From: Symsagittifera roscoffensis
Taxonomy: Eukaryota > Xenacoelomorpha > Acoela > Convolutidae
Direction: 5' to 3'
Assembly (NCBI RefSeq): GCF_963678635.1
Contig: NC_087064.1
Coordinates: 3,942,411-4,006,410, forward strand
Length of the DNA: 64,000 nucleotides
Below the pieces are notes generated by a model that saw only the letters and a program-made list of their open reading frames with translations, searched no databases and was not told the DNA's origin. Shown here one piece after another: positions 26,001-34,772 of the stretch. The first letter of the stretch is position 1. Each line of letters opens with the position of its first letter. The position numbers and the translations under genes are program-made.

Positions 26001-29000
26001 AATGATTTTCGGTTTAGTTTGGTGTCGGGTAACTGCACTGGATGTGAGCTGAAGATAGCCTCGACTGAGATGGTTATGCGTGTGGCCGATAATATCTACC
26101 ATCTCAACTGTTTCTCCTGCTCAGTATGCCGAATAGTGCTGAGAACGGGAGACCAGTTTGTGCAAATAGAGGAACAACTTTACTGCAAAACAGATTTCGA
26201 AAAACAATTCCCTCAATTCGCAATGCCAGGTGAGCTCACTAACTAACTGACTCTCGTACATTTAGCAGCGGCGATGTTTAAGTGACAAAGGTGGTCGTTG
26301 CCTCTCAGTCTAAAGGTCGAAGGTTCGAGACCAACCGTTATCAGTGATCTTACTTACTCCAGCGTAACTCCAGGCAAAACTCCAGGCAAAAATACTCCAG
26401 CGAAAACAAATTAACCCAAGAAAACTGTTTTGGATTTTCTAAAAAAATTTTAAAATTACTTTACCCCCTCCCCCCCAATCCAGCTCTTGGTCTGAAAATT
26501 TTAAAATTGCGTAAAAAACGAGATTTTTTGAAGAAGTTTAAAGATATGTAATAATAGGTAGTTTCGATTTTTCTGTCATGATTCATTTAACTTCTTTGAT
26601 TCCCTTACCTTAGCTGAATATATTTCAAAAATTGGCTGTAAAAAACTTCAAATCAATTTCAACAGACATAAGCGGCAATTATTCAACCCTAATTCAAAAA
26701 ACTGTGAAAATTTATTCAATGTAAATCGCGCCGATTATCTGATTAACGTTGAGCTTCGTTTAGTCTGTGAATTTTCTGGCAAATTTTCAGCCCTGTTTAT
26801 TAATTTTGATAAATCATCTCCCGTTCCTGGCTGATATAAGTAATGAAAATGAAAAAAGTTGTCTGGATTTAATAAATCTCGCTTATTGAAAAGTGGGGTT
26901 AACTTTTCATGGGAGAGATTAGTGGGTGGAAACGTTACGGGCTTTCAACTTTTTTGTCTCGATAAATCCCTTATCTTTATTTTTGAAGCCTGCTAAATAA
27001 AGAAAAATGTTTGTATCTATTTATATCACGTACGAAACCCTAACGGCTATTTTGCCAGGGTTTTGACTTCAGGAAAAACACTTCCACAAAAATCTTAACA
27101 TTCCACAAGTATCGAATTGCTTGTTTGTCTAGTTTTGAAAAATACAAAATTAAGATCAAGTAATTTAACGAGTAAGAGTTGATCATGACTTGTATGCTGG
27201 AATTCAAAGTGAATAGCAAAAATTTAAAGTATCCATTTTCTGTTTTCAGAAAAACAATCATCATCCGAAAACGACAACAGTCGAAAATTGTTCGATTCAA
27301 TAGCCGAGAACGAAGGAAACTCGTGTTCCAATCAGAACTCAGATGCTTCCGACCCGAACTTAATGGACCACTTGTTCAAAAGTGAGCATTCGAATCACGA
27401 GCACGAGAGCGATCAGATCAAAACCGAGACGAACAGCGACAACGAACTCGACTCGGAGCCGAAAGACGACTCGGATGACGAAGCAGATCTGGAAAATTCC
27501 AAGGACAAAAACTCTTCCATTCAGCAAAAACCATGCAGAAAAGTACGTAAAATTTTAAAGTAATTAAATGTTTTTGTCTTTCTTAAGCTTAAGTCTTAAA
27601 TTAGAAAATTCGTTTTTAAACTTTCCATGCAGAAAAATGTTTTAGTTTTTTTTTCGTTTTCTTAATCTAAATTTTTTGATTAGAAAGTTCATTTTCAGTA
27701 TATGCATCTCAAATGATCATCAGAATATGAAATGAAGCTTGTATTAGCTAGTACATATTTTTGCCAGTTAGTTTTAGTAATTACACTTTTAATTAGATTT
27801 CTGATTAACTTGAGAAAAGTTGTCCACTGCTTTAATTTTCCGGGTCCAGTTTTTCACCGGATAGTGAACTGGCAATTTCACGCAACTAACTTTTCCTTCT
27901 TTCACTCGTTTTGGTAGGCGTCAAAGAGTAATTATTCTTCAAAAAAAGTCACTCAGCCTGAAAATCTACTTTTACGCTTCGATTCAGATATCATCAAGTC
28001 CCCCTAAAAACGCCTTTTTGCAAACATATTTTTTGAACACGAGAAACTAAAAGAGTCGTAAGCAATGCAGACTTTTACGGAATTAAAATTTTGGCTCTAC
28101 CTAACAATTGCCCCCCCCCCCCCCCTTTTAAGAAAGGGGGCAATTGTTAAGTAGATTAAAATAACGCATTTTCGACCAATCAGAATGCAGCAAAATTTTA
28201 ATTCTCAATAGAAAGCTCAGTGCTAATTTACTGCTTTTATTAATAGGGGTGGCAATTCTCGAGTAGATACCAAAGGGGGGCAATTGTTAAGTAGATCCAA
28301 AATTTTTCATAGGAGATGCTAGAAAGCATAATTTCATTTCTGAAAAAAAAGTGCAATTTCTACATATTTGGTGATTTAGAAGATTTGTTAAAACTATTTT
28401 GGACCAGAATTGTGTATAATATTGTTGTTTTTTTGTTGTTTCAGCGTGTCATTCTTACAACACAGCAGCGCAGGGCCTTCAAGGCGGCATTTGATCTTTC
28501 GTCTAAGCCGTGCAGGAAGGTGCGTGAACAGTTGGCAAGAGACACTGGACTGAGTGTACGTGTGGTACAGGTGTGGTTCCAGAACGAAAGAGCCAAGGTC
28601 AGTGCATTCAGCCGACACTAATTTAGGCCGAATGCGATTATGGAACATTTAAAAAAAAAAATCTGATACTATTTCATATGCGTAGCTTTCAAGCTTTTGA
28701 AAAAAATGAAGTTCACAGGAAAATTTGAAATTTTTAAATTTCTCTCAAATATAGAAAAATGGATAAATTGAAATTTTTTTTTTTCGTTTTCAGGTGAAAA
28801 AATTGGCCAAGAGACAACAACAGCAACAACACACTCACTTAGAATCGGGACTGGGTTCTCCACACTTAATGGATGATGGTGAGTTATATCATTATTTATA
28901 TTTTTACAACTAATTAATTGATTAACTATAGTCTCCATGAGCATTTGTTACTTTCCTTTTCATTTTTATTCTTTAAAAAACTGAAAGGATTAACGAATCT

Positions 29001-30171
29001 TAGATTGTTTTTAGAAAGCGAAAGTGCTATTTTCTATTATTTGCTAACTAAGTCATCTTAATCTAACACGCAGTGCTTTTTCAGCCTTTTTTCACATTGG
29101 CTGTCATATTCCAGAAAAAATGATCCGAGGATTATCCATGAAAAAACATATTTTCCGTTTTTTTTTCAGCATGCAAGTAAAAACATGAAAAGAACAAGAG
29201 CTTTATCCAGATGTGTTTTGGCAAACAACCTCTTCCCAGCAAATTTTTCAAAGCAAACAAATTGCATCTAAAATTGAGCTTTCAATTAAATTTAACTAAC
29301 AAGGAACAAGTGCTAATAAGTATAGGGATTGAAAAAGCAAAATGTTTCGTTAAATATACAAACGAGAACAAAATGTTGAAATGTCTGTTGACCAAAAATA
29401 AATAAGAAAAAAGTTTGTTCAGAGTACACTAATTCATGGGCGGACTTAGAACATTTTCAAAAAAAAATAGGCCATTTTTTGGTTGTCCACCAAACTAGCT
29501 GATTTTTCCAAACTCCAAAAAAACTAAAAAGCAAATTTCTGCACCGCTGGCAAATTGGTAAAAAACACCAAAATTGTTTTTTTTTATAGAAATTTCGCCC
29601 AAAAATTTCGCCCAAATTTCGCATTTTTTGACTCGATTCCTCCACCCACCACATCAAAAAAAGTACACAATGATCTCTTTGTTTGTTTATCTTAGCTTTA
29701 AAGTAAAATCTTTTGATGAGCTGTTCAATAAATATAACTTTACAAGCAAAAGCATAAACTCATTTTTTGGACATAAGAAAATTTAAAAAATCATAAAAGG
29801 GTTTATATTTGAAATTTTTTTCAGGTCAGTTCAGCGTCTTCATTCCCAACGAGGCTGGATTTCTGCCCCCTCAACTAGACGGAAGATTCTCTTCTCATCT
29901 TGCTCAATCAAATCACATAATCCATCCCGAGGGGGGACTTTATTCTCTCCCGCCGGGACTGAACGACATGTACCCCGTATGCTCTGGTCCCCCCATGGGC
30001 GGTGGAGGTCAAATTCCGAACGAATCCGAGTTCATAAACGCCACTTCGGATTTTCCCCAAATTCTAGACATGAAAGAATCGGAAATCTACAACTCGATGA
30101 AATTAGCCAATCAGATTTCGCACCCGGTTGACAAGCTCTATTCAATGCAGAATTCTTATTTCACGTCGTAG
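16993..30171 (+). CDS. Lmx1: LIM-homeodomain transcription factor, LMX1 family (spliced gene)
   Basis: Proposed coding exons are 16993-17026, 17370-17450, 24104-24760, 25090-25201, 26018-26229, 27250-27542, 28445-28597, 28794-28878 and 29825-30171. Joined lengths sum to 1974 bases, an exact multiple of three, giving 657 residues. LIM1 spans about 241-292 and LIM2 about 301-354, each with the full set of zinc-binding Cys/His/Asp. An acidic linker (366-463) precedes the homeodomain (460-519) with its WFQN recognition helix. The last residues, [11 protein letters not shown], equal the end of vertebrate LMX1A. Family knowledge: LMX1 proteins are nuclear DNA-binding regulators of neuron and limb fate that bind AT-rich sites, with LIM domains recruiting LDB cofactors. 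The N-terminus is about 200 residues longer than the usual 380-400 residue family size. Exons 1-2 are inferred only from phase and splice sites. If exon 1 is wrong, an ATG in exon 2 (17372) gives 645 residues. Confidence 0.9.
17370..17450 (+). CDS. Lmx1: Lmx1 candidate exon 2
   Basis: The acceptor GGTTTTCCAG precedes CT-ATG, and a consensus donor GTAAGT follows at 17451. The 27-codon piece is open and phase 1 at both ends. Joined to the exon at 24104 it makes a Glu codon and continues into the Lmx1 N-terminal region without a stop. An ATG at 17372 could be the true start. An alternative partner is the proline-rich exon at 21699, which has the same phase. Confidence 0.55.
18077..18240. mobile_element. 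C-run terminal-inverted-repeat MITE, 164 bp
   Basis: The left end reads TTGTTAACTATACCCCCC and the complement of the right end reads TTGTTAACCATTACCCCC. Two internal copies of the same motif (CCTTGTAACGAATACCCCC and CGTTAACTATTCCCC) are present. Runs of 10-17 G or C lie next to each end. The structure is like the element at 28096. Confidence 0.7.
18945..19332 (+). mobile_element. hAT-like MITE, 5' end lost
   Basis: The body aligns with the complete copies at 19667 and 58373. Shared blocks are TTGTCGACCTTTTT, TTTCTGCGCCGCAGGCA, the AAATTGCAATT block, GCGCGCTTCCTCCTTCAAATTAG and ATATTGGC. Near its 3' end is GGGGTTCGACTCCCTG, a close fit to a tRNA T-arm or B-box, before the C-rich right end. 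The left terminus is not recognisable. Confidence 0.65.
19667..20042 (+). mobile_element. hAT-like MITE, full length with 8-bp target duplication
   Basis: The left end is CAGGCGCGGGTTCTAGGGG and the complement of the right end is CAGTGGCCGATTTAGAAGGG. Flanking octamers GTCATGAT and TTCATGAT match at seven of eight bases, the size produced by hAT transposases. The interior holds CTGCGCCACAGGCAAG and GGGTCGAATCCCAGAG (B-box-like). It is non-autonomous because no transposase is encoded. Confidence 0.8.
21699..21760 (+). CDS. candidate alternative terminal exon
   Basis: A good acceptor (TTTCTATTATTTCAG) precedes 20 codons rich in Pro/Ala/Lys ([19 protein letters not shown]) and a TAA at 21758. 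Its phase equals that of the exon ending at 17450, so exons 1-2 could splice here to make a roughly 58-residue product unrelated to Lmx1, or a truncated isoform. It lies in a GC-rich patch. There is no homology support, and coding status is uncertain. Confidence 0.3.
23195..23300 (-). repeat. tRNA-like sequence (degenerate)
   Basis: On the - strand the run AGTTCGAGTCCCGCTCTCACC looks like a tRNA T-loop and 3' half, and is preceded by a possible D-arm region. The T-stem does not pair properly, so this is more likely a tRNA-derived SINE or pseudogene than a working tRNA. Confidence 0.35.
24104..24760 (+). CDS. Lmx1: Lmx1 exon 3 (N-terminal region, first half of LIM1)
   Basis: The acceptor TTTTTTTGTTGAAG precedes a 657-base open frame. 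It encodes a Ser/Asn/Pro-rich, low-complexity N-terminal region with lysine-acidic patches (IKSEPTD resembles a SUMO consensus, psi-K-x-E) and an Asn run. It then gives the first two zinc ligands of LIM1 (CEGC, residues 241-244) and the conserved IEDRFML. The donor GTAAGC follows in phase 1. Vertebrate LMX1 proteins lack this roughly 200-residue N-terminal extension. Confidence 0.88.
24761..25089 (+). other. Lmx1 intron 3
   Basis: AT-rich intron with GTAAGC donor and ATTTTTTAG acceptor. Nothing else is seen. Confidence 0.8.
25090..25201 (+). CDS. Lmx1: Lmx1 exon 4 (second half of LIM1)
   Basis: It encodes the rest of the first LIM domain: H263, C266, C269, C272 and the final C289-x2-D292, in the order expected for a double zinc finger. 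The intron enters in phase 1 and leaves in phase 2 at donor GTCAGT. The exon has no internal ATG near its start, so it is visible only through its splice sites and homology. Confidence 0.93.
25202..26017 (+). other. Lmx1 intron 4
   Basis: AT-rich. Just inside the donor, GGGGTTCAAATCCCGATCAT fits a tRNA B-box or T-arm and is probably the end of a tRNA-derived SINE. No other feature is seen. Confidence 0.7.
26018..26229 (+). CDS. Lmx1: Lmx1 exon 5 (LIM2)
   Basis: It carries the whole second LIM domain, C301-x2-C304, H323-x2-C326-x2-C329-x2-C332 and C351-x2-D354. The LMX1-type core [12 protein letters not shown] and GDQFV are present. It is bounded by acceptor TCGGTTTAG and donor GTGAGC (phase 1). 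Confidence 0.95.
26230..27249 (+). other. Lmx1 intron 5 with tRNA-like repeat
   Basis: Bases 26283-26338 resemble a tRNA-derived SINE head: an A-box-like GTGGTCGTTGCC, then GAAGGTTCGAGACCAAC as B box about 30 bases later. A direct repeat of CTCCAGGCAAAA lies just downstream at 26370-26400. A C-rich run is at 26465-26480. The rest is unremarkable. Confidence 0.55.
27250..27542 (+). CDS. Lmx1: Lmx1 exon 6 (acidic linker)
   Basis: It encodes 98 residues between LIM2 and the homeodomain, rich in Ser, Asp, Glu and Asn (about a third acidic). It ends in KPCRK, which forms the basic N-terminal arm of the homeodomain. The equivalent vertebrate linker is shorter. Donor is GTACGT, phase 0. Reading on into the intron gives VRK, so the exon end imitates the internal KPCRKVRE of the homeodomain in the next exon. 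Confidence 0.92.
27543..28444 (+). other. Lmx1 intron 6
   Basis: AT-rich intron that contains the C-run element at 28096-28295. No other feature is seen. Confidence 0.75.
28096..28295. mobile_element. C-run terminal-inverted-repeat MITE, 200 bp
   Basis: The left end TCTACCTAACAATTGCCCCC and the complement of the right end TCTACTTAACAATTGCCCCC match except at one position. A third copy of the right-end motif (GGGGGCAATTGTTAAGTAGA) lies at 28136-28155, forming an inner hairpin with the left end. No coding capacity. Confidence 0.75.
28445..28597 (+). CDS. Lmx1: Lmx1 exon 7 (homeodomain core)
   Basis: Its 51 codons cover homeodomain positions 5-55. [14 protein letters not shown] (helix 1), [13 protein letters not shown] (helix 2) and [17 protein letters not shown] (helix 3) are nearly identical to LMX1A/B. 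W48, F49, N51 and R53 are present. Position 52 is Glu where vertebrate LMX1 has Gln. Both flanking introns are phase 0 and lie within the homeodomain coding region. Confidence 0.97.
28794..28878 (+). CDS. Lmx1: Lmx1 exon 8 (end of homeodomain, poly-Gln tract)
   Basis: It starts [12 protein letters not shown], matching the MKKLARRQQQQQ that closes the LMX1 homeodomain and opens the Gln tract. Acceptor is TTTTCGTTTTCAG, donor GTGAGT, phase 1. Confidence 0.95.
28879..29824 (+). other. Lmx1 intron 8
   Basis: AT-rich. It contains the degenerate hAT-like copy at 29435. ORFs at 29211-29405 and 29574-29786 are chance. Confidence 0.7.
29435..29655 (+). mobile_element. hAT-like MITE, degenerate copy
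   Basis: The left end GGGCGGACTTAGAAC resembles the CAGGGGCGGATCTAGG terminus. The internal TTTCTGCACCGCTGGCAAATT aligns with the CTGCGCCGCAGGCAA block of the other copies. The right end is lost. Confidence 0.5.
29825..30171 (+). CDS. Lmx1: Lmx1 exon 9 (C-terminal region and stop)
   Basis: It encodes 115 residues, Pro/Gly/Ser-rich, ending [16 protein letters not shown] then TAG. The last 11 residues equal those of vertebrate LMX1A, and DKLYSMQ matches the shared C-terminal motif of LMX1A and LMX1B. This distinguishes LMX1 from other LIM-homeodomain classes. Acceptor is TTTTTTCAG. Confidence 0.96.
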
Positions 30172-30315
30172 TAAAAAAGACAGTTTGAAACGTGATCGGT
30201 TTTCGTGAATAACTTTTCTCCGAAGTCACTCCAATATTCAATTTAAAGGCGCCAATATTTTTGACAAAACTCATCTTTAGAGATAATAAACTCTTAATAA
30301 TTTAATAAATTTGTT
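30172..30315 (+). terminator. Lmx1 3' UTR with polyadenylation signals
   Basis: Two AATAAA hexamers lie at 30285-30290 and 30304-30309, about 115-135 bases after the stop codon. Either could direct 3'-end formation. No later exon is needed. Confidence 0.6.
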
Positions 30316-31141
30316 TTGTTTTGGATAGAATATAGGTTATTTTTCTTGGTGTTGAATGCAATTAATGTTTTAGCAGCAAAAGCAGCAAATCAATCGCATT
30401 TAGTTGAGCAAATTTAAGTGCTATTTTTATGTTTCTTTTCTAGATTTATTCAATTAAAATTTATTCTGAAATATTTTATTACTGAAACTTTCTGGATAGG
30501 CGAAAAAAATTTGGATTCATGGCAGTTGTAAGCAATCTATCAGTTTCGTTCAATGTTCACAGAAGCTAAAACTTAAGCAAGAGGAAAAACGCTCAACGTT
30601 AAATGGCCTGAAAACAAAATATAAGATTTCATAAAGTTTTAATTCGCGGATATTTAGTCCGCCAATCTTGTATTCTGAAAGTTGGCCCTAAAAATTTTAT
30701 TTTTTAACGACTTTCAGCAGCGAGATTATTTAGTGTATTGTTACAGATTAACTTCAAAGATCGAATTAAATTTACTCAAAAACATGTTCCAAACCGAAAA
30801 TGATCGACGTTCAAGGCATATAATTGAACAGAACATTTCACAGGCAGTTAATTTAGGAGTAATGATTGGTCAAACTACAAGACTGAATTTGGCAAGATTT
30901 TTAACATTTATCTGTAACCCCTTTTATCATTTCAAAATTATTTGATTCCAAGTACTTCACTAACTTTCAAAAAACGCAAAACGCCTCATTTAAAACTTGA
31001 TACTCAAGATAAAAAACTCTCGAAGTTTTTCGTTTGTAGTCAAACACATCAATTTTTTCTCGGAAAAAAGGTCGAGACAAGCTCAATTGAATTCAATCAA
31101 ACTTATTTTCATCACCAAACATAAAGCTGTTTTGAATCATC
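30316..31141. other. intergenic between Lmx1 and the nested BEL
   Basis: An 87-codon forward frame at 30682-30945 has fairly balanced composition and sits after an acceptor-like TTTCAG, but it has no recognisable domain or partner exon. No gene is called. Confidence 0.4.
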
Positions 31142-31242
31142 GGCACACATTTTTTTCAGTGCGTTTGGAGAACAGAGAACAGGGTCTTTTTAGTGCGTTT
31201 GGAGAAATCAGTTTGTCCGACCTAGAAAGAGCTATTGCAAAC

Positions 31243-31392
31243 TATTCATGACATGAATTGTCTCACATGAATTAAAGAAAAAAGCGGTAAAATCTTTTAA
31301 TAATAGCATGATTTGTTCCGAACTAATGAGTAATAAATTTGACTTCAACAAAGTGACTTTTAAGTCATATGTTCAACAAATTGTCTTAAATA
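31243..31392 (+). repeat. BEL 5' LTR
   Basis: It runs from TATTCATGACATGAATTG to TTGTCTTAAATA. It matches 38164-38313 with three substitutions. The ends are TA...TA rather than the usual TG...CA. Confidence 0.9.
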
Positions 31393-31394
31393 TC

Positions 31395-31406
31395 TGGCGA
31401 CCAACA
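31395..31406 (+). promoter_or_regulatory. BEL primer-binding site (putative)
   Basis: TGGCGACCAACA begins two bases after the LTR. TGG pairs with the CCA tail of a tRNA, so this is where minus-strand synthesis would be primed. The specific tRNA is not identified. Confidence 0.55.
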
Positions 31407-32430
31407 TTTTTTCTCGAAGTCTCAGAATTTACCCGCTCAAGGGAAAATCAGCCCCCCGTGGCAACTAGCCTTCACCCAAAAGGCCTCGCCTGATTCATCA
31501 AGCAGTTCTCGACAATCTCAAGGAACTCATCTGAAGTCTCAAAGGCCCCATCTAAATGTCCAAACCTCCAGGAGGAACTCAACATTAACATCTCAACTTC
31601 AAAAAACCCAGGCGAGAGTGTTTGAAAGTTTTTTTTTGGTCCTTTACATCCATTTTAAGCTTATGCTTGAAAGCTATAGTCAATTTACAAAACTTCTGGA
31701 CCAAAACTGAAAAAAGCAGGCCTGATTAAATTTTTCAGTGAATCTCCCCCTCAATCAAAAATCATTGTGCTTGTGCTCGTCAGCCAAAACCCACATTGTG
31801 CTAGATTCTATTAATTGTGCTAAGCTTTTGTACAGTTTTTTATAAGAAATCTTCAACCTCCAATGTGAAAGGTTAGTGCTGAATTGGGTAAATTAATTTA
31901 ATCCTCGGGGTACTAAGGAAGTGCCTAAACACAAAGAAAAAACAAGGTTCCCACTTAAACAAAAAAAATACTGATAGCCAAAACCCGATAGCCAAAACTT
32001 TCTAGCCCAAAACTAGCTGCTGCGAATTTTCAAAAGCCTATTTTTCCGAAACGTTCTCTTTAAACCCATATCTAAAAAAGGTTTTACTAGCCACATCTAC
32101 AAAAGTTTTACAAAAATTTTGAAAGTCTCAAAAATTTTTTACTCATTTGAACTCTTAAAAAAAACCGTAAAAAAAAAGAAAGTTTCACCGCTTAGTCCTT
32201 AACCATAAATAAAAAGCTCATAACTGCGTGAGCTGTAGCTCACTTTGTTTAATTAACCACCGGGTTAACCCTCTGGCTGGTTGACTTTAACAAAAAATTA
32301 AACGTAACTTATAGTAAAAATCTTGAGAAAGCTCAAAAAAGCTTCATTACCGGTACTACTTTGCGATCGCTGCCATCCGAGCTCGTTAACTTTTAATACA
32401 TCCTTTCTACTCTTTTTACTACTTTCTTGG

Positions 32431-34772
32431 ATGGCTCCAACGAAGCCAACCTTACAACAGCTACTCAATCAATGGAGACGCCGCTACAGTACTTTCGAGG
32501 ACCTTGAGGAAGAAGTAACGTAGCCGCGTTTTCTACTCAGGAAGCACAAGACTGCATCAACACTGCTTCAACGCTACGAAAACGAAAGCGCGACCTACTA
32601 ATCAATGTTAGAAAATGTGAAAAGGTCTTAACAAACGATGGTTCAGTTTCCACAAGGTCAAACAGCCCACTTAGAGTGCAAGGCACATCTGCAACAGCCA
32701 GTATACCAGTAAGAATTACTACTGAAAGCTTGGCCAACAACTTCATCACTACGACGGCTGCCGACTTCTCAACTTACACATCCACCTACGGCTTGAGTAC
32801 ATTCGACTTAGACGCTCCCCAACGCTACAGTTTTCCACCTCTACCGGGAACCAACAGAGCTATGGATCAGACAATCAACGGTGTCATCACTACTTCTACA
32901 ACTGATTTCAGATCAGTCTCATCGTCTGCAAACCCATGTACTTTCAACTTTCGAGCTCCTCTACGATAAAACTTCTCGCCTCCACCAGTTTCCAATGAAA
33001 ATCACATTTGGAACGACAACTCAAGACACGAAGCCCAGATGTCAACTGGCAATAACCGATATGGTCTGCTAACAACTTCAATTGCAAATAGCCCTGCTAC
33101 TACAACTGAACAGTTCGTTACCAACCACTTCAACGACCATCAAAGGACTATCCTACAATCACACGAACAACAACGCAACAGCCTTTTCAATAATGAACAA
33201 AGACAAGTCACCAACCACGCTACCAGTCATCTGACCACTGCCATCAACTACAGTTTGGAAGGATTCAAATTGCCAGATATAAAACTACAAAAATTTGACG
33301 GCAACCCACTGGAGTGGAACAACTGGTTCGAACTCTTCCAGACTGCGATTGGCAACAACCCACGCCTAACCCCGGTTGAAAAAATAACTTACTTGCAGTC
33401 ATTATGCACTGATAATGCTAAATCTTTAATAGAGAGCTACGGAACCAATTCTTCTCAGTATGAACAGGCAATACTTGAATTAGTGCGTAGATACGGTAAC
33501 CCAAAATATGTGGTGTCAGCGTTCATCAGGGAACTTGAAAAGTTTGACAAATTGATACTAAGCGAACCACAGGGCTTTATAAGATACGCTGCTTTCCTAC
33601 GGAAACTAATCCACAACTTCGAGCTCAAGGGTTACACCGCAGATCTAAATTCTAGTAACCTGACCCGACTTGCTCGCTCAAAAGTCCCAGTAAATCTACT
33701 AATGAAGTGGGAAGAACACTGCGTGCTGCACGATCTCGATTATGCTACACTCAAAGACTTGGCGCAGTACCTCAATAACTACTCGCGAGCATGCGAGAGC
33801 CTGGATATAGAGCCCTCGACTCCAAACCAAGCGGGACGAAATCGCCAACCTATGAAACAACAACAACCCGACAGCCGACCCAACCAATTTACTTCTATGT
33901 CCAGGCAAAACTACGACAAATCTTCAGGCATATCAGCAAGACCAACAACTTTAACATGTCCAATAGATAACCAAATTCACTACGTTGCAAAATGTCCGGA
34001 CTTTTTGAAACTTCCCTTAGATCAACGGGCAGAGCTGGTGAAGCAACATAAGCTGTGCTTCAACTGCTTAGGCCAACACAGATTTAGTGAATGTACATCG
34101 TCTAAGCGATGTTTCATCAACAACTGCGGAGGGAAACACCATTCAACTCTACACATCGACAAAAAACCGTTTCAAACGCACAACCAAAAATCAAATATTA
34201 TGCAGCTTGGCACTACAGTAACCAAGCCCTGGGTACAAGCTGAGGATCCAATCCAAAATATGAACAACATCAGAAATCAGTTACAATTTATGCCGGTAAC
34301 ACTGTTTAACAATGGCATCAAACTAGATTGCTACGCCATACTCGACAACTGCAGCAGCTTCTCATATATCCTCAGCAAAACAACTGAAACACTTCAGTGC
34401 AATCCAAGCCAACAACTACAGCTTAGCGTACGAGGTACTTTCAGTAAGGACAAAGTGTCTTCCTCGCTGGTCCGGCTTGGTATCGGACCACATAACGCTA
34501 CAAAACCTACTTTCACCCTACAATCAGTCTATTCAGTTGAAGCTCTGAGTTTTGACGCTATCGACGCAAACAACTTTAACAAAACGTGCTCACTCTACAA
34601 TCACCTTCGACATGTCAACTTTCCTGAACTAGGCGACAACACAGCTCAAGTTTTGCTTGGCGTAGATGCTTTCTGGAATATTGCGGAGCGCGATATCAGA
34701 AAAGGTCCTACAGGCACCCCCTACGCTGTAAAAAACCTACTAGGTTGTACAATCACTGGCCCACTCAACTAG
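32431..34772 (+). pseudogene. gag-pro: BEL gag-protease region
   Basis: A start at 32431 (MAPTKPTLQQLL) opens about 30 codons, then a one-base frameshift near 32520 moves to the main frame. TAA at 32967 interrupts it, and the 577-codon ORF from 33039 follows. That ORF holds a BEL-type gag domain (LPDIKLQKFDGNPLEWNNWF), two zinc knuckles (CFNC-x3-H-x4-C, then C-x4-C-x3-HH) and a DUF1758-like aspartic protease with LDNCSSFS at the catalytic loop. It ends at TAG 34770, exactly in frame with pol. The role is virion-like particle formation and polyprotein processing. Confidence 0.85.

Noticed and set aside
30682..30945. 87-codon frame after an acceptor-like TTTCAG, downstream of Lmx1
   Set aside because: Composition is acceptable but no family, donor or start codon supports it, and Lmx1 already ends with its conserved tail and poly(A) signals.
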